64,000 bases of DNA, from the NCBI RefSeq assembly GCF_001010945.1, contig NZ_LBHB01000001.1, forward strand, positions 62,001 through 126,000. The letters run 5' to 3'. The position numbers and the translations under genes are program-made. Source of the stretch: Aurantiacibacter luteus. Lineage in GTDB: Bacteria; Pseudomonadota; Alphaproteobacteria; Sphingomonadales; Sphingomonadaceae. Below the pieces are notes generated by a model. It saw nothing but the letters and a program-made list of their open reading frames with translations. It made no database searches and had not been told where the DNA came from. Positions 1 through 7,654 of this stretch are shown here, piece by piece. Each line of letters starts with the position of its first letter. Within the stretch, counting starts at the first letter, position 1.

Positions 1-35
1 CCCCGCTATAAGCAACCTCGCCGTTCGGAGTTACC

Positions 36-749
36 TTGGCGCAACAATCTTTCATCCGGTCCCTGGCGAGAACCCTTTCCCCCGGGATGCACGCGGACCT
101 GCTCGCCGACGAACTCGGTTTCGACAAAGCGCACGATATGCTCGACAGCGGTGTATTGGAAGCACAAGACAGTCGGGTTCGGACCTTTCTCGCGCGCAGC
201 CTGTCCTTGACTGACGGCGATGGACGGCGGCTGGCCTTGCTGCCCGGCGGCTACGCCATCGACGTGGCAGACGGTGACGTCGACCTGCGCCTGCAGATGC
301 GCGGGCCGCCGCCCGCCGAATTGCACCTGTCCGTCGCGCCATTCCCCGGGGTAGAGGGCCATCAGGCCTTCGTCAGCCTGCGCGACCGGGGGCGGATAGT
401 GCAGCAGTTCATGCTCGCCGCCGACAAGCCGCCGCAAGTGAACTACGCGGGTACGGCGGCTGGGGCATGGGCGGTGATTGGCACCTTCCTGCCGAGCGGG
501 GCCTGGCACGGGCTGTTCGGCCTCGTCCACAGCTTTGGCTTCGTTTTCGTGCTGCGCGAGTTCGGCCTGCCGCCGGGCAACCTCGCGGTCTCGCTGCTGG
601 CTTTCAACCTCGGGGTGGAGCTGGGCCAGCTTGCCATCGTGGTGCCAGTGGCGCTGATGCTGGCGGCGATCCGACGCCGCGATGCGTGCCGGGCGAGATG
701 GATCGCGAAAGGCGGATCGCTTGCGGTCGTGGCCGCGGGTCTATCCTGA
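36..749 (+). pseudogene. HupE/UreJ-like membrane protein, internally deleted
   Basis: A 237-codon frame opens at a TTG, with an in-frame stop at 9-11. The N-terminal 140 residues look like the extracytoplasmic part of HupE/UreJ_2-type membrane proteins. They run to GTFLPSGAWHG and then jump directly to LFGLVHSFGF, LPPGNLA and FNLGVELGQ, which are the late-helix motifs of that family. The expected block with the GxDHLLF motif and the first four or so helices (roughly 70-90 residues) is absent. The frame also stops just after the next hydrophobic start (LAVVAAGLS). Family members are usually integral membrane proteins of metal or hydrogenase/urease context. I read this as a deleted, probably non-functional copy; the start codon is uncertain because the gene sits at the window edge. 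Confidence 0.6.
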
Positions 750-1085
750 TTCGTTGACAGAGTCCTAAAAATTGGGGAGCGGATACGGCACGAGACTGCT
801 GGCGATCCCATCGGTCATTCAGCTGACGGGCGGCGCGGTCACCGCGGTCACCGCGGTGTTCGCGCAAGGATTGCCGGGCATCGAGCCGATCGAGCAGGTC
901 AGCGAGCACGTTTTCAGGATAGCTTGCGCGGGCGGCAATGCCGTTGTCTTTTGTTCGGGATTCGGACGTGGTGCTGGTCGATACCAAGGTGCAGGGTCAG
1001 GGCGAGGCTCTCGATCGGGCAGACCTGGTCTTAGTGCGCCTTGGCCTTGGCCCGCGCCGCGTTGAGCGCGTCCGAGGACGACGCG
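750..1085. other. Gene-free stretch, possibly decayed DNA
   Basis: No frame on either strand gives a recognisable protein between the broken HupE-like gene and the short frame before xdhC. It holds a tandem repeat of GGTCACCGC-like units near 835-856 and an AT-richer patch (CCTAAAAATT) at about 763-773 right after the upstream stop. That patch might mark a recombination junction, but no terminal inverted repeats or transposase motifs were seen. Confidence 0.35.
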
Positions 1086-1265
1086 ATGGCGCGCCTCAAC
1101 GCCACGCCCAGCTTTGCGCTGTTCATGGGCTCCGAGCCGCTGCCGGGCCTTGCCTACGGTGGCACGCCGCGCAGCCGTGCGCGCATCAACCTGCGCGTCG
1201 CGATGGCCGAACTGCGCGGGGAAGAGGTGCCGCTGATCATGAACTTGCCGCCGGACCAGCAATAG
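1086..1265 (+). pseudogene. Short frame of unknown origin, possible 3' remnant
   Basis: The frame is open from 1035 to the TAG at 1265, with a TTG at 1041 and an ATG at 1086. The product (about 59 residues from the ATG) contains TPSFALFMGSE, GGTPRSRARIN and EEVPLIMNLPPDQQ. This is a plausible protein composition, but I do not recognise the family. It ends 15 nt before xdhC. It could be a small real gene or the tail of a larger gene whose 5' part was lost together with the neighbouring stretch. Confidence 0.3.
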
Positions 1266-1280
1266 GCCACTGGCGGCAGC

Positions 1281-2126
1281 GTGACGCTGCCCTTCGCCGA
1301 CGACCTCACCGCTCTTCGCGCCGTTGCCTCGCACGAGGGGACGGGCCTGTGCACGATCGTCGGCATCGAGGGCAGCTTTTCGCGTCGCCTCGGCGCGCAG
1401 CTGGCGGTGCTGCCTGACGGGAGCGTGGCGGGAAGCCTCGCCGACGGCTGCCTCGAGCGCGAACTGGCGAGCGAGGTGCTGGCGGGCGGAGCGCCGCGCG
1501 TGCTGCGCTATGGCGCGGGATCGCCGAAGATCGATTTTCGCCTGCCGTGCGGCGGCGGGCTCGACATCCTGATCGATCCCGCGCCGGATCGCACGGCAGC
1601 GCAGGCGGTGCTGACCCGGCTGGACGCGCGCGAGGAGGCGGCACTGGTGCTGCCCGAGCCTTCGCCGATGGCCGGGCGGCGCTATGTCCCGCAGCTGCGG
1701 CTGGTGCTGCTGGGCGAGGGGTCGGAGCTGGCCGCGCTGGAGCATATCGGCGCGCAGGCCGGCATCGCGGTCGAGAGCCACGGGCGCGAGACGCTGGCGC
1801 TGGGCACGCGGCCCGATCACCTCATCGCCGACCGCTGGACCGCCGTGGCGCTGATGTTCCACGATCACGAATGGGAGAGGGCGATCCTCGACTGGGCGCT
1901 CAGGACGCCGGCCTTCTTCATCGGCGCGCAGGGCGGCGCCCCGGCCCGCGCCACACGCGAGGCGGCGCTGGTGGAGGCCGGTTTCGACCCGCGCCAGGTC
2001 GCCCGCGTGGCGAGCCCCATCGGCACGGTCAAGCATAGCCGCGAGCCTGCGGGTCTCGCGCTCTCGGTGCTCGCCGCCATCGCAGGGGCCTACGAACTGC
2101 GCCACCCGCACCACCGTGACCGCTAG
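1281..2126 (+). CDS. xdhC: XdhC/CoxI family molybdenum-cofactor insertion protein
   Basis: The product (281 aa, GTG start) belongs to the XdhC/CoxI family, which handles molybdenum cofactor for xanthine dehydrogenase/CO dehydrogenase-type hydroxylases. In known members it binds the cofactor, protects it and helps its sulfuration and insertion. The N-terminal part carries the typical blocks TIVGIEGSFSRRLGAQ, SLADGCLER and LPCGGGLDI. The C-terminal half is the NAD-binding-like domain ending in PIGTVKHSREP and LAAIAGAYELR. Its 3' end overlaps the mocA-like gene by 11 nt, so the two are probably translated together. The hydroxylase it would serve is not in this window. Its Walker-like start LVLLGEGSE is slightly atypical. 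Confidence 0.85.
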   Translation: MTLPFADDLTALRAVASHEGTGLCTIVGIEGSFSRRLGAQLAVLPDGSVAGSLADGCLERELASEVLAGGAPRVLRYGAGSPKIDFRLPCGGGLDILIDPAPDRTAAQAVLTRLDAREEAALVLPEPSPMAGRRYVPQLRLVLLGEGSELAALEHIGAQAGIAVESHGRETLALGTRPDHLIADRWTAVALMFHDHEWERAILDWALRTPAFFIGAQGGAPARATREAALVEAGFDPRQVARVASPIGTVKHSREPAGLALSVLAAIAGAYELRHPHHRDR

Positions 2127-2700
2127 GCCGACGCTTGTCGCCGTGCTCGCCGCGGGCTCGGCGAGGCGCTTCGGCGGGGGCAAGCTCGATACAACCTGCG
2201 CCGGACGACGGGTGGCGGCCTGGGTGCTCGATGCCGTGGCGCGGGCCGGGCTGGCGTCGGGCGTGATCGTCGTTCCCGCGGATGCGCCGGCCTTTGCCCG
2301 CGAGGCGAGCGGCTGGCACCTGCTGCCCAACCCGCGCAGCGAGACGGGTCTCGGCACGAGCGTTGCGCTCGCCGCCCGGCGGGCGCGCACGCAGGGGCGG
2401 GATATCCTCCTGCTGCTCGCCGATATGCCGCTGATCGAGCCAATGCATTTGTGCGCCTTGTTGGCAGGCGAGGGAGCGGCGGCAACCGATCACGCCGGGC
2501 GCGCCGGGGTCCCGGCGTTCGTGCCCTACGACTTGCTGGACCCGCTCGCCCGACTGGAGGGCAAGAGCGGTGCCGGGGCTTTCCTGTCGAGCCTGCCAGA
2601 CCTGCGCCTCGTCTCCGCGCCGCCAGGCACGCTGGCGGACGTCGACCGGCCCGAAGACCTTCAGGCCGTCGCCGAAGCCCTCGCGCGCCGCATCGCATAG
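2116..2700 (+). CDS. mocA: MobA/MocA-like nucleotidyltransferase
   Basis: The 194-residue protein (GTG start) has the NTP-transferase signature LAAGSARRFGGGKL at residues 11-24, then SETGLGTSVA and LLLADMPLI (the metal-binding D in ADMP). This pattern matches the MobA-like NTP transferases that attach CMP to molybdopterin (MocA) for xanthine-dehydrogenase-family enzymes. The directly upstream, overlapping xdhC supports that role rather than GMP transfer by housekeeping MobA. The gene ends tail-to-tail with the next minus-strand gene with a 40-nt overlap. The exact nucleotide (CTP or GTP) cannot be settled from sequence alone. Confidence 0.8.
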   Translation: MTARPTLVAVLAAGSARRFGGGKLDTTCAGRRVAAWVLDAVARAGLASGVIVVPADAPAFAREASGWHLLPNPRSETGLGTSVALAARRARTQGRDILLLLADMPLIEPMHLCALLAGEGAAATDHAGRAGVPAFVPYDLLDPLARLEGKSGAGAFLSSLPDLRLVSAPPGTLADVDRPEDLQAVAEALARRIA

Positions 2701-3470
2701 GCCGCCAGCTGCGGCGCGAAGAAGGCCGCCCCGCGCCGCCGGGCCTCGACTTTGGGAATGGTCCGCACCGCATTGTCGAGCCGGGCCACGTTGTCGTCGG
2801 TCAGCGTGCCAAGCGGCGCGACATGGACGCCGATGGTGAAGACGATCGCGCCCGTTTCCGGCAGGCGGCGCAGGGTCTGGCGCTCGCAGCGCGCGAAGAG
2901 GGTCTCGCCCGCATTCTCCGCCGTCACGCCGGCAAAGGTCGCCTCCGGCGGCTCGGTGTCGATCCAGCGCAGCGAGGGCCCCGGGCTGACGAACCAGTTG
3001 CAGCGGCCGAACACGCGGCCCGGCCGCAGCTTGGCCATGAAATGGTCGACCCCGCTGGCGAGCTGCTCGGCATAGCCGTCGATGGGCGCGTGCATCGCGG
3101 CGAGCGGCAGGCCGAGCTTGTGCGCCGGATGCCAGTCGGTGGGGAAGGCGACCGCTGCGCCGATCAGCCGGTAGGGCTCGCCCTCGGCATCGGGCAGCAG
3201 CAGGCACATGTCTTCCCAAGCCGAACGCGCCGCGCCTTCCAGCCCGCCGTCCGCACCCAGGATGGCTGCCAGCTCCTCGCCCGCCGCAGTGGCGCGAGGC
3301 GTAAGCTGCACGCTCTCGGGATGGGCGTCGAAGGCGGCCTTGCGCACCGCGAGATCGGGGTCGGGCCGCAACCATTCGTCCTCGCCCAGCGCCACCAGCC
3401 CCATTCTGAGCGCCCCGCCACCGCGCGCCATCGGCAGCAGCTCGTCGACGCTGAAGCCGAGCTTAGCCAA
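2661..3470 (-). CDS. DUF3445 family, heme-dependent oxidative N-demethylase-like
   Basis: The 269-aa protein (TTG start at 3470) matches the DUF3445 family, characterised members of which are heme-dependent oxidative N-demethylases acting on secondary amines. Visible family features are the N-terminal GLVALGEDEWL and the block IGAAVAFPTDWHPAHKLGLPLAAMHAPI. Next come VFGRCNWFVSPGPSLRW and LFARCERQTLRRLPETGAIVFTI, the last of these resembling the region with the proximal Cys/Arg set. No signal peptide is seen, so it should be cytoplasmic. It stands alone on this strand; its 3' end overlaps mocA. The substrate is unknown. Confidence 0.8.
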   Translation of the reverse strand: MAKLGFSVDELLPMARGGGALRMGLVALGEDEWLRPDPDLAVRKAAFDAHPESVQLTPRATAAGEELAAILGADGGLEGAARSAWEDMCLLLPDAEGEPYRLIGAAVAFPTDWHPAHKLGLPLAAMHAPIDGYAEQLASGVDHFMAKLRPGRVFGRCNWFVSPGPSLRWIDTEPPEATFAGVTAENAGETLFARCERQTLRRLPETGAIVFTIGVHVAPLGTLTDDNVARLDNAVRTIPKVEARRRGAAFFAPQLAAYAMRRARASATA

Positions 3471-3618
3471 GGCGGCAGGCCGTCACGAGTTCGGGGATGG
3501 ACGACAGGACGAGATTGCGTCGTCGCTCGGGCGGTGTCCCGCCGAGATCGAGCAAGAGGCCACGGAAAGATCGGGCCGGTTTACGCAAGGTGGACTGCCA
3601 TGGTCTCTCACGTGTCGC

Positions 3619-4488
3619 TCAGTCCTGGCGATCGGCCGTGACCGAGCGGATGAAAACGCTCGCGTCGTCCAGCGTGCTCGCCCGCCCGCGCAGGGGACGA
3701 GACAGGGCCAGCAGGATGTTGATGTGCGCCACGCCCGGATATTCGCGCACCTGTGCCGGTACGCCCGCCGCTTGCAGCCGCTCGGCCAGCGCGTAGGAGT
3801 TGCGCGGGCGCACGGTCTCGTCGTCCGCGCCGGTCAGCAGCAATGCCGGGGGATCGCCGGCTCCCGCCCAGGTTACCGGCTGGGTTTCGGACGGATCGGG
3901 CCACCGACCGAACGCCTCCTGCGCCGCGCCGGGATCGAAGGGCGCGAAATCGTATGGCCCGGCCAGGCCGACGAGGCCGCGCACGCCCGCGCGGTCCGCG
4001 CCCAGCCAGCGATCGTCCACGGCCAGCATGGCGGCGATGTAGCCGCCCGCCGAATGGCCCATCAGCACGATCTTGTCGGGATCGCCGCCGTAGCGGGCCA
4101 CGTTGGCGCGCGTCCAGCGCACGGCGGCAGCGCCGTCCTCGACGAAAGCGGGATAGCGCACCTCGGGCACCAGCCGATAGTCGGGCACCACGGCCACGAA
4201 CCCGCGCGAGGCGAGCGCGCGGCCGACGAAATCGTAACCTTCCCGCGTGCCGGAATTCCAGCTGCCGCCGTAGAAGAACACCACCACCGGCGCGTCCTGC
4301 ACGGTTCCCTCCGGCGCGTAGATGTCGAGCATCTGCCGCTCGCCCGCGGCATAGGGCACGTCCGATGCAACTCGCTCTCCCCCCGGATCGCGCGGGGCGA
4401 GGGCGTTGAAGGTCCGGAGCGGCGAGCACGCGGCCGAAAGGCCGAGCGCCAGCAGCGCGACGAGAACCAGAGCAAATCCGAATTTCAT
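3619..4488 (-). CDS. Alpha/beta-hydrolase lipoprotein (BD-FAE/carboxylesterase type)
   Basis: The product (289 aa) begins with a lipoprotein signal ending LGLSAAC, giving a lipidated Cys21. The fold is an esterase of the BD-FAE/HSL-like group: FFYGGSW (oxyanion segment, near residue 72), PDYRLVPE, and nucleophile elbow GHSAGG with Ser146. An Asp in LLTGADDETV and a His in GVAHI near the end complete the triad. It probably hydrolyses a small ester or acyl substrate at the membrane; the substrate is unknown. It lies 4 nt downstream of the AraC-type regulator gene and is likely co-transcribed with it, which makes regulation by that protein plausible but unproven. Confidence 0.82.
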   Translation of the reverse strand: MKFGFALVLVALLALGLSAACSPLRTFNALAPRDPGGERVASDVPYAAGERQMLDIYAPEGTVQDAPVVVFFYGGSWNSGTREGYDFVGRALASRGFVAVVPDYRLVPEVRYPAFVEDGAAAVRWTRANVARYGGDPDKIVLMGHSAGGYIAAMLAVDDRWLGADRAGVRGLVGLAGPYDFAPFDPGAAQEAFGRWPDPSETQPVTWAGAGDPPALLLTGADDETVRPRNSYALAERLQAAGVPAQVREYPGVAHINILLALSRPLRGRASTLDDASVFIRSVTADRQD

Positions 4489-4492
4489 GCCG

Positions 4493-5467
4493 TCATCCCA
4501 AGGTCTGCGGGGCGTGCCCGGCCCGCCACTGGCTGGGCGTCAGCCCGAAGCGCTTGCGGAACAGGCGGGTAAAATAGCCGGGATCGAGGAATCCCGTGCG
4601 ATAGGCGACATCTGCCACCGAAAGCGCCCGCGCCCGCGCATCGATCAACAGGTCGCTCGCCCGGTCGAGCCGCATGGCGTTCAGTTCCTGCACGAAGCTC
4701 GTGCCGCTGCCCGCCAGCAGGGTTTGCAGGTAGCGTTTGGAAATGCCGCAGTCTCCGGCCACGCGCTCGGGGCTGAGTTCGGGATCGGAATAGTCGCTCT
4801 CTATCCGGCGCAGGATGCGCCGGGCCAGTTGGCCGCGATGGCGGGTCGCCTCCTCGGGTTCGTGGAAGCCGGTGGCCAGCGCGAGCAGGCTGCCGACCTG
4901 TTCGGCGATCAGCGGGCGCGGCAACGGGCAGGTGTCGAGCCCGTCTGCCAAGGTCTCCAGCAATGCGCCGAGCGGCGCGCCCCACCCCTCGCGTGCGCTG
5001 ATCGGGCGGGAGAGCAGCGCCTGCGGATCAGGGAGGTGCTTTTCCAGCCAGGCCTGCGGCATCATCAGGTCGAGCGCCTCGTGCGGGGTGGCCATTTCCA
5101 TCTGGTAGTATTTGGTGTTGTCGACCAGCACGAATTGCCCCGGATCGACATTGAACCGCCTGCCGCCCATCGCCGTCTTCAGCGTGCCCTGCCGGGCATA
5201 GACGAGCTGGATGGAGGGCGCGGCGCGGCCCGCGCTACCGTCGCTGCCGGTATGGGTCACACGCTGGGCGGGGGCGAACAGGTGAAGCAGGATCAGCTGG
5301 CCGATGCCATGGCTCATCCAGCGCGCGGCGAAGTGGCCGGGGTTGAAGACCTCGACCTCCAGCGGGCCGATGGTGCTGGCCGCCCATTCGCGCCATTGGC
5401 TGATGGCCTCCGGACGGGCGAGGCCGTCGGAACTCCAGCTCTGGTCGTCTTTCGCGAGTGCCGCCAT
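4493..5467 (-). CDS. AraC family transcriptional regulator
   Basis: The 324-residue protein has a C-terminal AraC/XylS DNA-binding domain (about residues 215-320). The first helix-turn-helix contains LSPERVAGDCGISKRYLQTLL, and the second contains SVADVAYRTGFLDPGYFTRLFRKRFGLTPSQWR. The N-terminal half resembles the AraC_binding_2 sensor domain (NPGHFAARWMSHGIGQL, VLVDNTKYYQ). This architecture is typical of regulators of aromatic or aliphatic catabolism. The lipoprotein esterase follows after 4 nt and the YgiD-type dioxygenase lies upstream on the same strand. The effector is unknown. Confidence 0.85.
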   Translation of the reverse strand: MAALAKDDQSWSSDGLARPEAISQWREWAASTIGPLEVEVFNPGHFAARWMSHGIGQLILLHLFAPAQRVTHTGSDGSAGRAAPSIQLVYARQGTLKTAMGGRRFNVDPGQFVLVDNTKYYQMEMATPHEALDLMMPQAWLEKHLPDPQALLSRPISAREGWGAPLGALLETLADGLDTCPLPRPLIAEQVGSLLALATGFHEPEEATRHRGQLARRILRRIESDYSDPELSPERVAGDCGISKRYLQTLLAGSGTSFVQELNAMRLDRASDLLIDARARALSVADVAYRTGFLDPGYFTRLFRKRFGLTPSQWRAGHAPQTLG

Positions 5468-5522
5468 TGGAACAATTTACCGCGCAATCGTCCTCTCTGG
5501 CAAGCGGCGCGCACTCCGATGC

Positions 5523-6335
5523 CTATTGCGGGACAGGTGCGGTACCGAACCGGAAGCTGGAGGCGGTGATCGCGCCGAAGAAATCGTTTTGGTGATAGGC
5601 CAGGCTGCCGGGCGCGTCGGCGGCGGCACCCACAGCGACGTGCAGCGGCATCAGATGATCCTCTCGCGGGTGGACGAGGCGGGCGGCGGGCGCTTGTTCC
5701 CAGTGCAGCAGTGCCTCGTCGCGCGCCGGGCCTTGCTTGCCGATCAGCGATCGTTGCAGCCAGCCATCGAAGGCGGCGGATGCCTGGCGTCCCTGCGTCC
5801 CCATCGCCCGCAGGTTGTGGAAGCTGAGCCCGCTGCCGATAATCGCCACGCCCGCGTCCCGCAGCGGCGCGAGCAGCCGCCCGGCGGCGAGGTGCAGCGC
5901 GGGATCGTAGTCGCGGCGGATCGACATCTGCACCACGGGCAGCTGCGCCGCCGGCCAGATCGCCTGCATCAGGCTGAAGGTGCCGTGGTCGAAGCCGCGC
6001 CGTGCATCGGTGGAGGCCGCCATACCGCCGCCGCGCAGCAGGCCAGCCGCCTGCTCGGCCAGCGCGGGCAGGCCGGGGGCGGGATAGACGATCTCGTAGG
6101 TCTCGGGCGGGAAGCCGGAATAATCGTAGATCATGCCGGGGCTCTCTGCGGCAGAGAAGGCAAAGTCTTCGGTCTCCCAGTGCGCGGTCACCACCAACAC
6201 GGCGCGCGGAGCCTCGTCGAGTTCGCGGCGCAGCGCCTTCAACGAGGCACCGAGGACGGCGTAGGTGGGCGCGGCCTGCGGCATCCATGGCCAGGGTCCG
6301 CCGCCGTGGCTGAGGTAGTAGGTCGGCAGGGTCAT
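5523..6335 (-). CDS. ygiD: YgiD/LigB-type extradiol ring-cleavage dioxygenase
   Basis: The product (270 aa) belongs to the class III extradiol dioxygenase family related to LigB and 4,5-DOPA dioxygenase (YgiD). Metal-ligand-type histidines are visible in YLSHGGGP near the start, VTAHWE, FDHGTFS, GLSFHNLR and the C-terminal HPREDHLMPL. The length matches the usual 260-270 aa of YgiD. It probably cleaves a catechol-like substrate; 4,5-DOPA is the model substrate, but the native one is not known. It lies upstream of the AraC regulator on the same strand (55-nt gap) and close to the ferulate genes, though a catabolic link is only inference. Confidence 0.85.
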   Translation of the reverse strand: MTLPTYYLSHGGGPWPWMPQAAPTYAVLGASLKALRRELDEAPRAVLVVTAHWETEDFAFSAAESPGMIYDYSGFPPETYEIVYPAPGLPALAEQAAGLLRGGGMAASTDARRGFDHGTFSLMQAIWPAAQLPVVQMSIRRDYDPALHLAAGRLLAPLRDAGVAIIGSGLSFHNLRAMGTQGRQASAAFDGWLQRSLIGKQGPARDEALLHWEQAPAARLVHPREDHLMPLHVAVGAAADAPGSLAYHQNDFFGAITASSFRFGTAPVPQ

Positions 6336-6536
6336 GCCCCGTAGGTGGCGTTATATGGCGGCGGCGACAACAAACTTTCCCTTGGGCCAGGCCCCGCGAA
6401 GATGTTTGCCAGCGCCGCGCGATATCCGAACGGACCACCGGCAGGTGGCCGATGGCGGCGGCCTGGATCATGAGGGTGATGGTTGTCCCGCGATGCCGGA
6501 ATCCCCATAAACACCGCGTGACGGGGGACGCATGAG

Positions 6537-6974
6537 ATGATCGCGCTGACGGGTTTTCTGCTAATCGTCCTCGTCGCGATGCTCGCCGGGAAGGGCACGC
6601 CCTTCGCCAGGCTATGCCACCGTGAACTGGTGGAGCGGCCCGTGGCGGCGCTGGCGAAGTTTCGCAGCCATCACCTGATCTACGCCGTTATCCTCGTGCC
6701 CGTGCTGCTTGCCGGGGGTGAGTTCATCGCGATCCTGGGTCCGGAGTTTCTGGCCGCCTACGCGATGGAGCTTGCTTTCTATTTTGATGCGATGATCGTG
6801 ACGCTCGCGGTCGCGGCGTGGAAGCAGGTGAAGGGTGCCGCTGGTCACGTGGCACTGCTGGTGCGCATGCCGCGCGCCCGTTCCCGCGCCAGGCGCAAGC
6901 GCACGGCCTCGGTAAGACCGTCGCGGCGGCACGCCAACGACGACGACCCTCCGGATGTTCGCCGCGTAGCCTAG
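6537..6974 (+). CDS. Small membrane protein of unknown function
   Basis: The 145-residue product has an N-terminal hydrophobic segment (IALTGFLLIVLVAML), a second one around residues 48-65 (LIYAVILVPVLLAGGEFIAIL) and a third around 75-92. A strongly basic tail ([10 protein letters not shown]) follows and ends in NDDDPPDVRRVA. The start ATG follows GGGGGACGCATGAG. I do not recognise the family. It is divergent from the ygiD gene (about 200 nt between them) and convergent with the ferC-like gene. A minus-strand frame covers the same DNA but looks like a composition shadow. Confidence 0.55.
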   Translation: MIALTGFLLIVLVAMLAGKGTPFARLCHRELVERPVAALAKFRSHHLIYAVILVPVLLAGGEFIAILGPEFLAAYAMELAFYFDAMIVTLAVAAWKQVKGAAGHVALLVRMPRARSRARRKRTASVRPSRRHANDDDPPDVRRVA

Positions 6975-7138
6975 GCCTTGGGCGGCCGCGTGACGACAGA
7001 CGGCGCGGTGATCGTCGAACGCCTCGAAAGCGGACTTGCGGTCGTGGCTGTCCAGGGCCGCGCCGTGCTCGGGCTTAATCGGGCTCATGCTGAATTCGTG
7101 GAGGCCGGTGCGGGGCATGGGGGCGGGTAACCTCTTGC

Positions 7139-7549
7139 TCAGTCCCACAAGGCATTGAGCGCTGGCAGCAAATGGTCGCGGTGCTCCTCCGGCACGCGGG
7201 CGAGGAGTTCGGCCTCGAAGGTCTCGACCACCTTGCGTGCATCGGCACAGGTACGCATCCCTTCCTCGGTCAGGACGAGGCCCTGCGACTTGCCGTCGAT
7301 GGCGCGGCGGTCGATCAGGCCGGCCTGCTCCAGGCGTTTGAGCAGCGGCACCATGTTGGCACGCTGGATATCGAGCTTGCGGCCGAGCGCACTGGCGGTG
7401 ATGTCGGGATTGGCCTCGACCAGCATCAGCACCGACATGGAAGCTTGTCGCAGGCCCATTTCGCCCAGCCGCTCGTTCAGTACGGCCCCCGCGGCAGAAG
7501 CGGCACGGCGCAGGGCATAGCCGGGATAGCGGGCGAGAGGATCGGTCAT
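7139..7549 (-). CDS. ferC: MarR-type repressor of the ferulate operon (FerC-like)
   Basis: The protein (136 aa) is a MarR-family winged-helix regulator: ITASALGRKLDIQRANMVPLLKRLEQAGLIDRR is the recognition region and DGKSQGLVLTEEGM the wing. The start is the ATG at 7549. A much longer upstream extension of the frame covers the divergent ferB gene and is not credible. It is transcribed divergently from ferB-ferA. This arrangement matches Sphingobium sp. SYK-6, where FerC represses ferBA and is relieved by hydroxycinnamoyl-CoA thioesters. An inverted repeat at 7567-7587 in the 105-nt divergent gap is a candidate binding site. The assignment rests on context more than on residues. Confidence 0.78.
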   Translation of the reverse strand: MTDPLARYPGYALRRAASAAGAVLNERLGEMGLRQASMSVLMLVEANPDITASALGRKLDIQRANMVPLLKRLEQAGLIDRRAIDGKSQGLVLTEEGMRTCADARKVVETFEAELLARVPEEHRDHLLPALNALWD

Positions 7550-7566
7550 CGCGAACCACTCTAGCA

Positions 7567-7587
7567 ATTGTTGTTGCGTATAACAAT
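7567..7587. promoter_or_regulatory. Inverted repeat, candidate FerC operator
   Basis: ATTGTT (7567-7572) and AACAAT (7582-7587) are perfect inverted arms separated by 9 nt, in the short divergent region between the MarR gene and ferB. Size and symmetry suit a MarR dimer. It lies only 18 nt upstream of the regulator's start codon and 68 nt upstream of ferB, so it could control both directions. Confidence 0.5.
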
Positions 7588-7654
7588 CCGGGAAAGTAGG
7601 AACTGCGGCAATCGAAATGGTCCGACGGAGTCGGGCGAGACAGGAGATCCCGGA

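Noticed and set aside
750-1085. Insertion-sequence remnant
   Set aside because: No transposase motif, terminal inverted repeat pair or target duplication could be identified.
819-2390. Long minus-strand frame opposite xdhC and mocA
   Set aside because: Composition is Arg/Ala/Gly-rich with no motifs, and it lies antisense to well-supported genes; typical high-GC shadow.
6612-7586. Minus-strand frame of 324 codons across the small membrane gene and ferC region
   Set aside because: No family motif, runs antisense to 6537-6974 and overlaps the MarR gene in another frame; treated as shadow.
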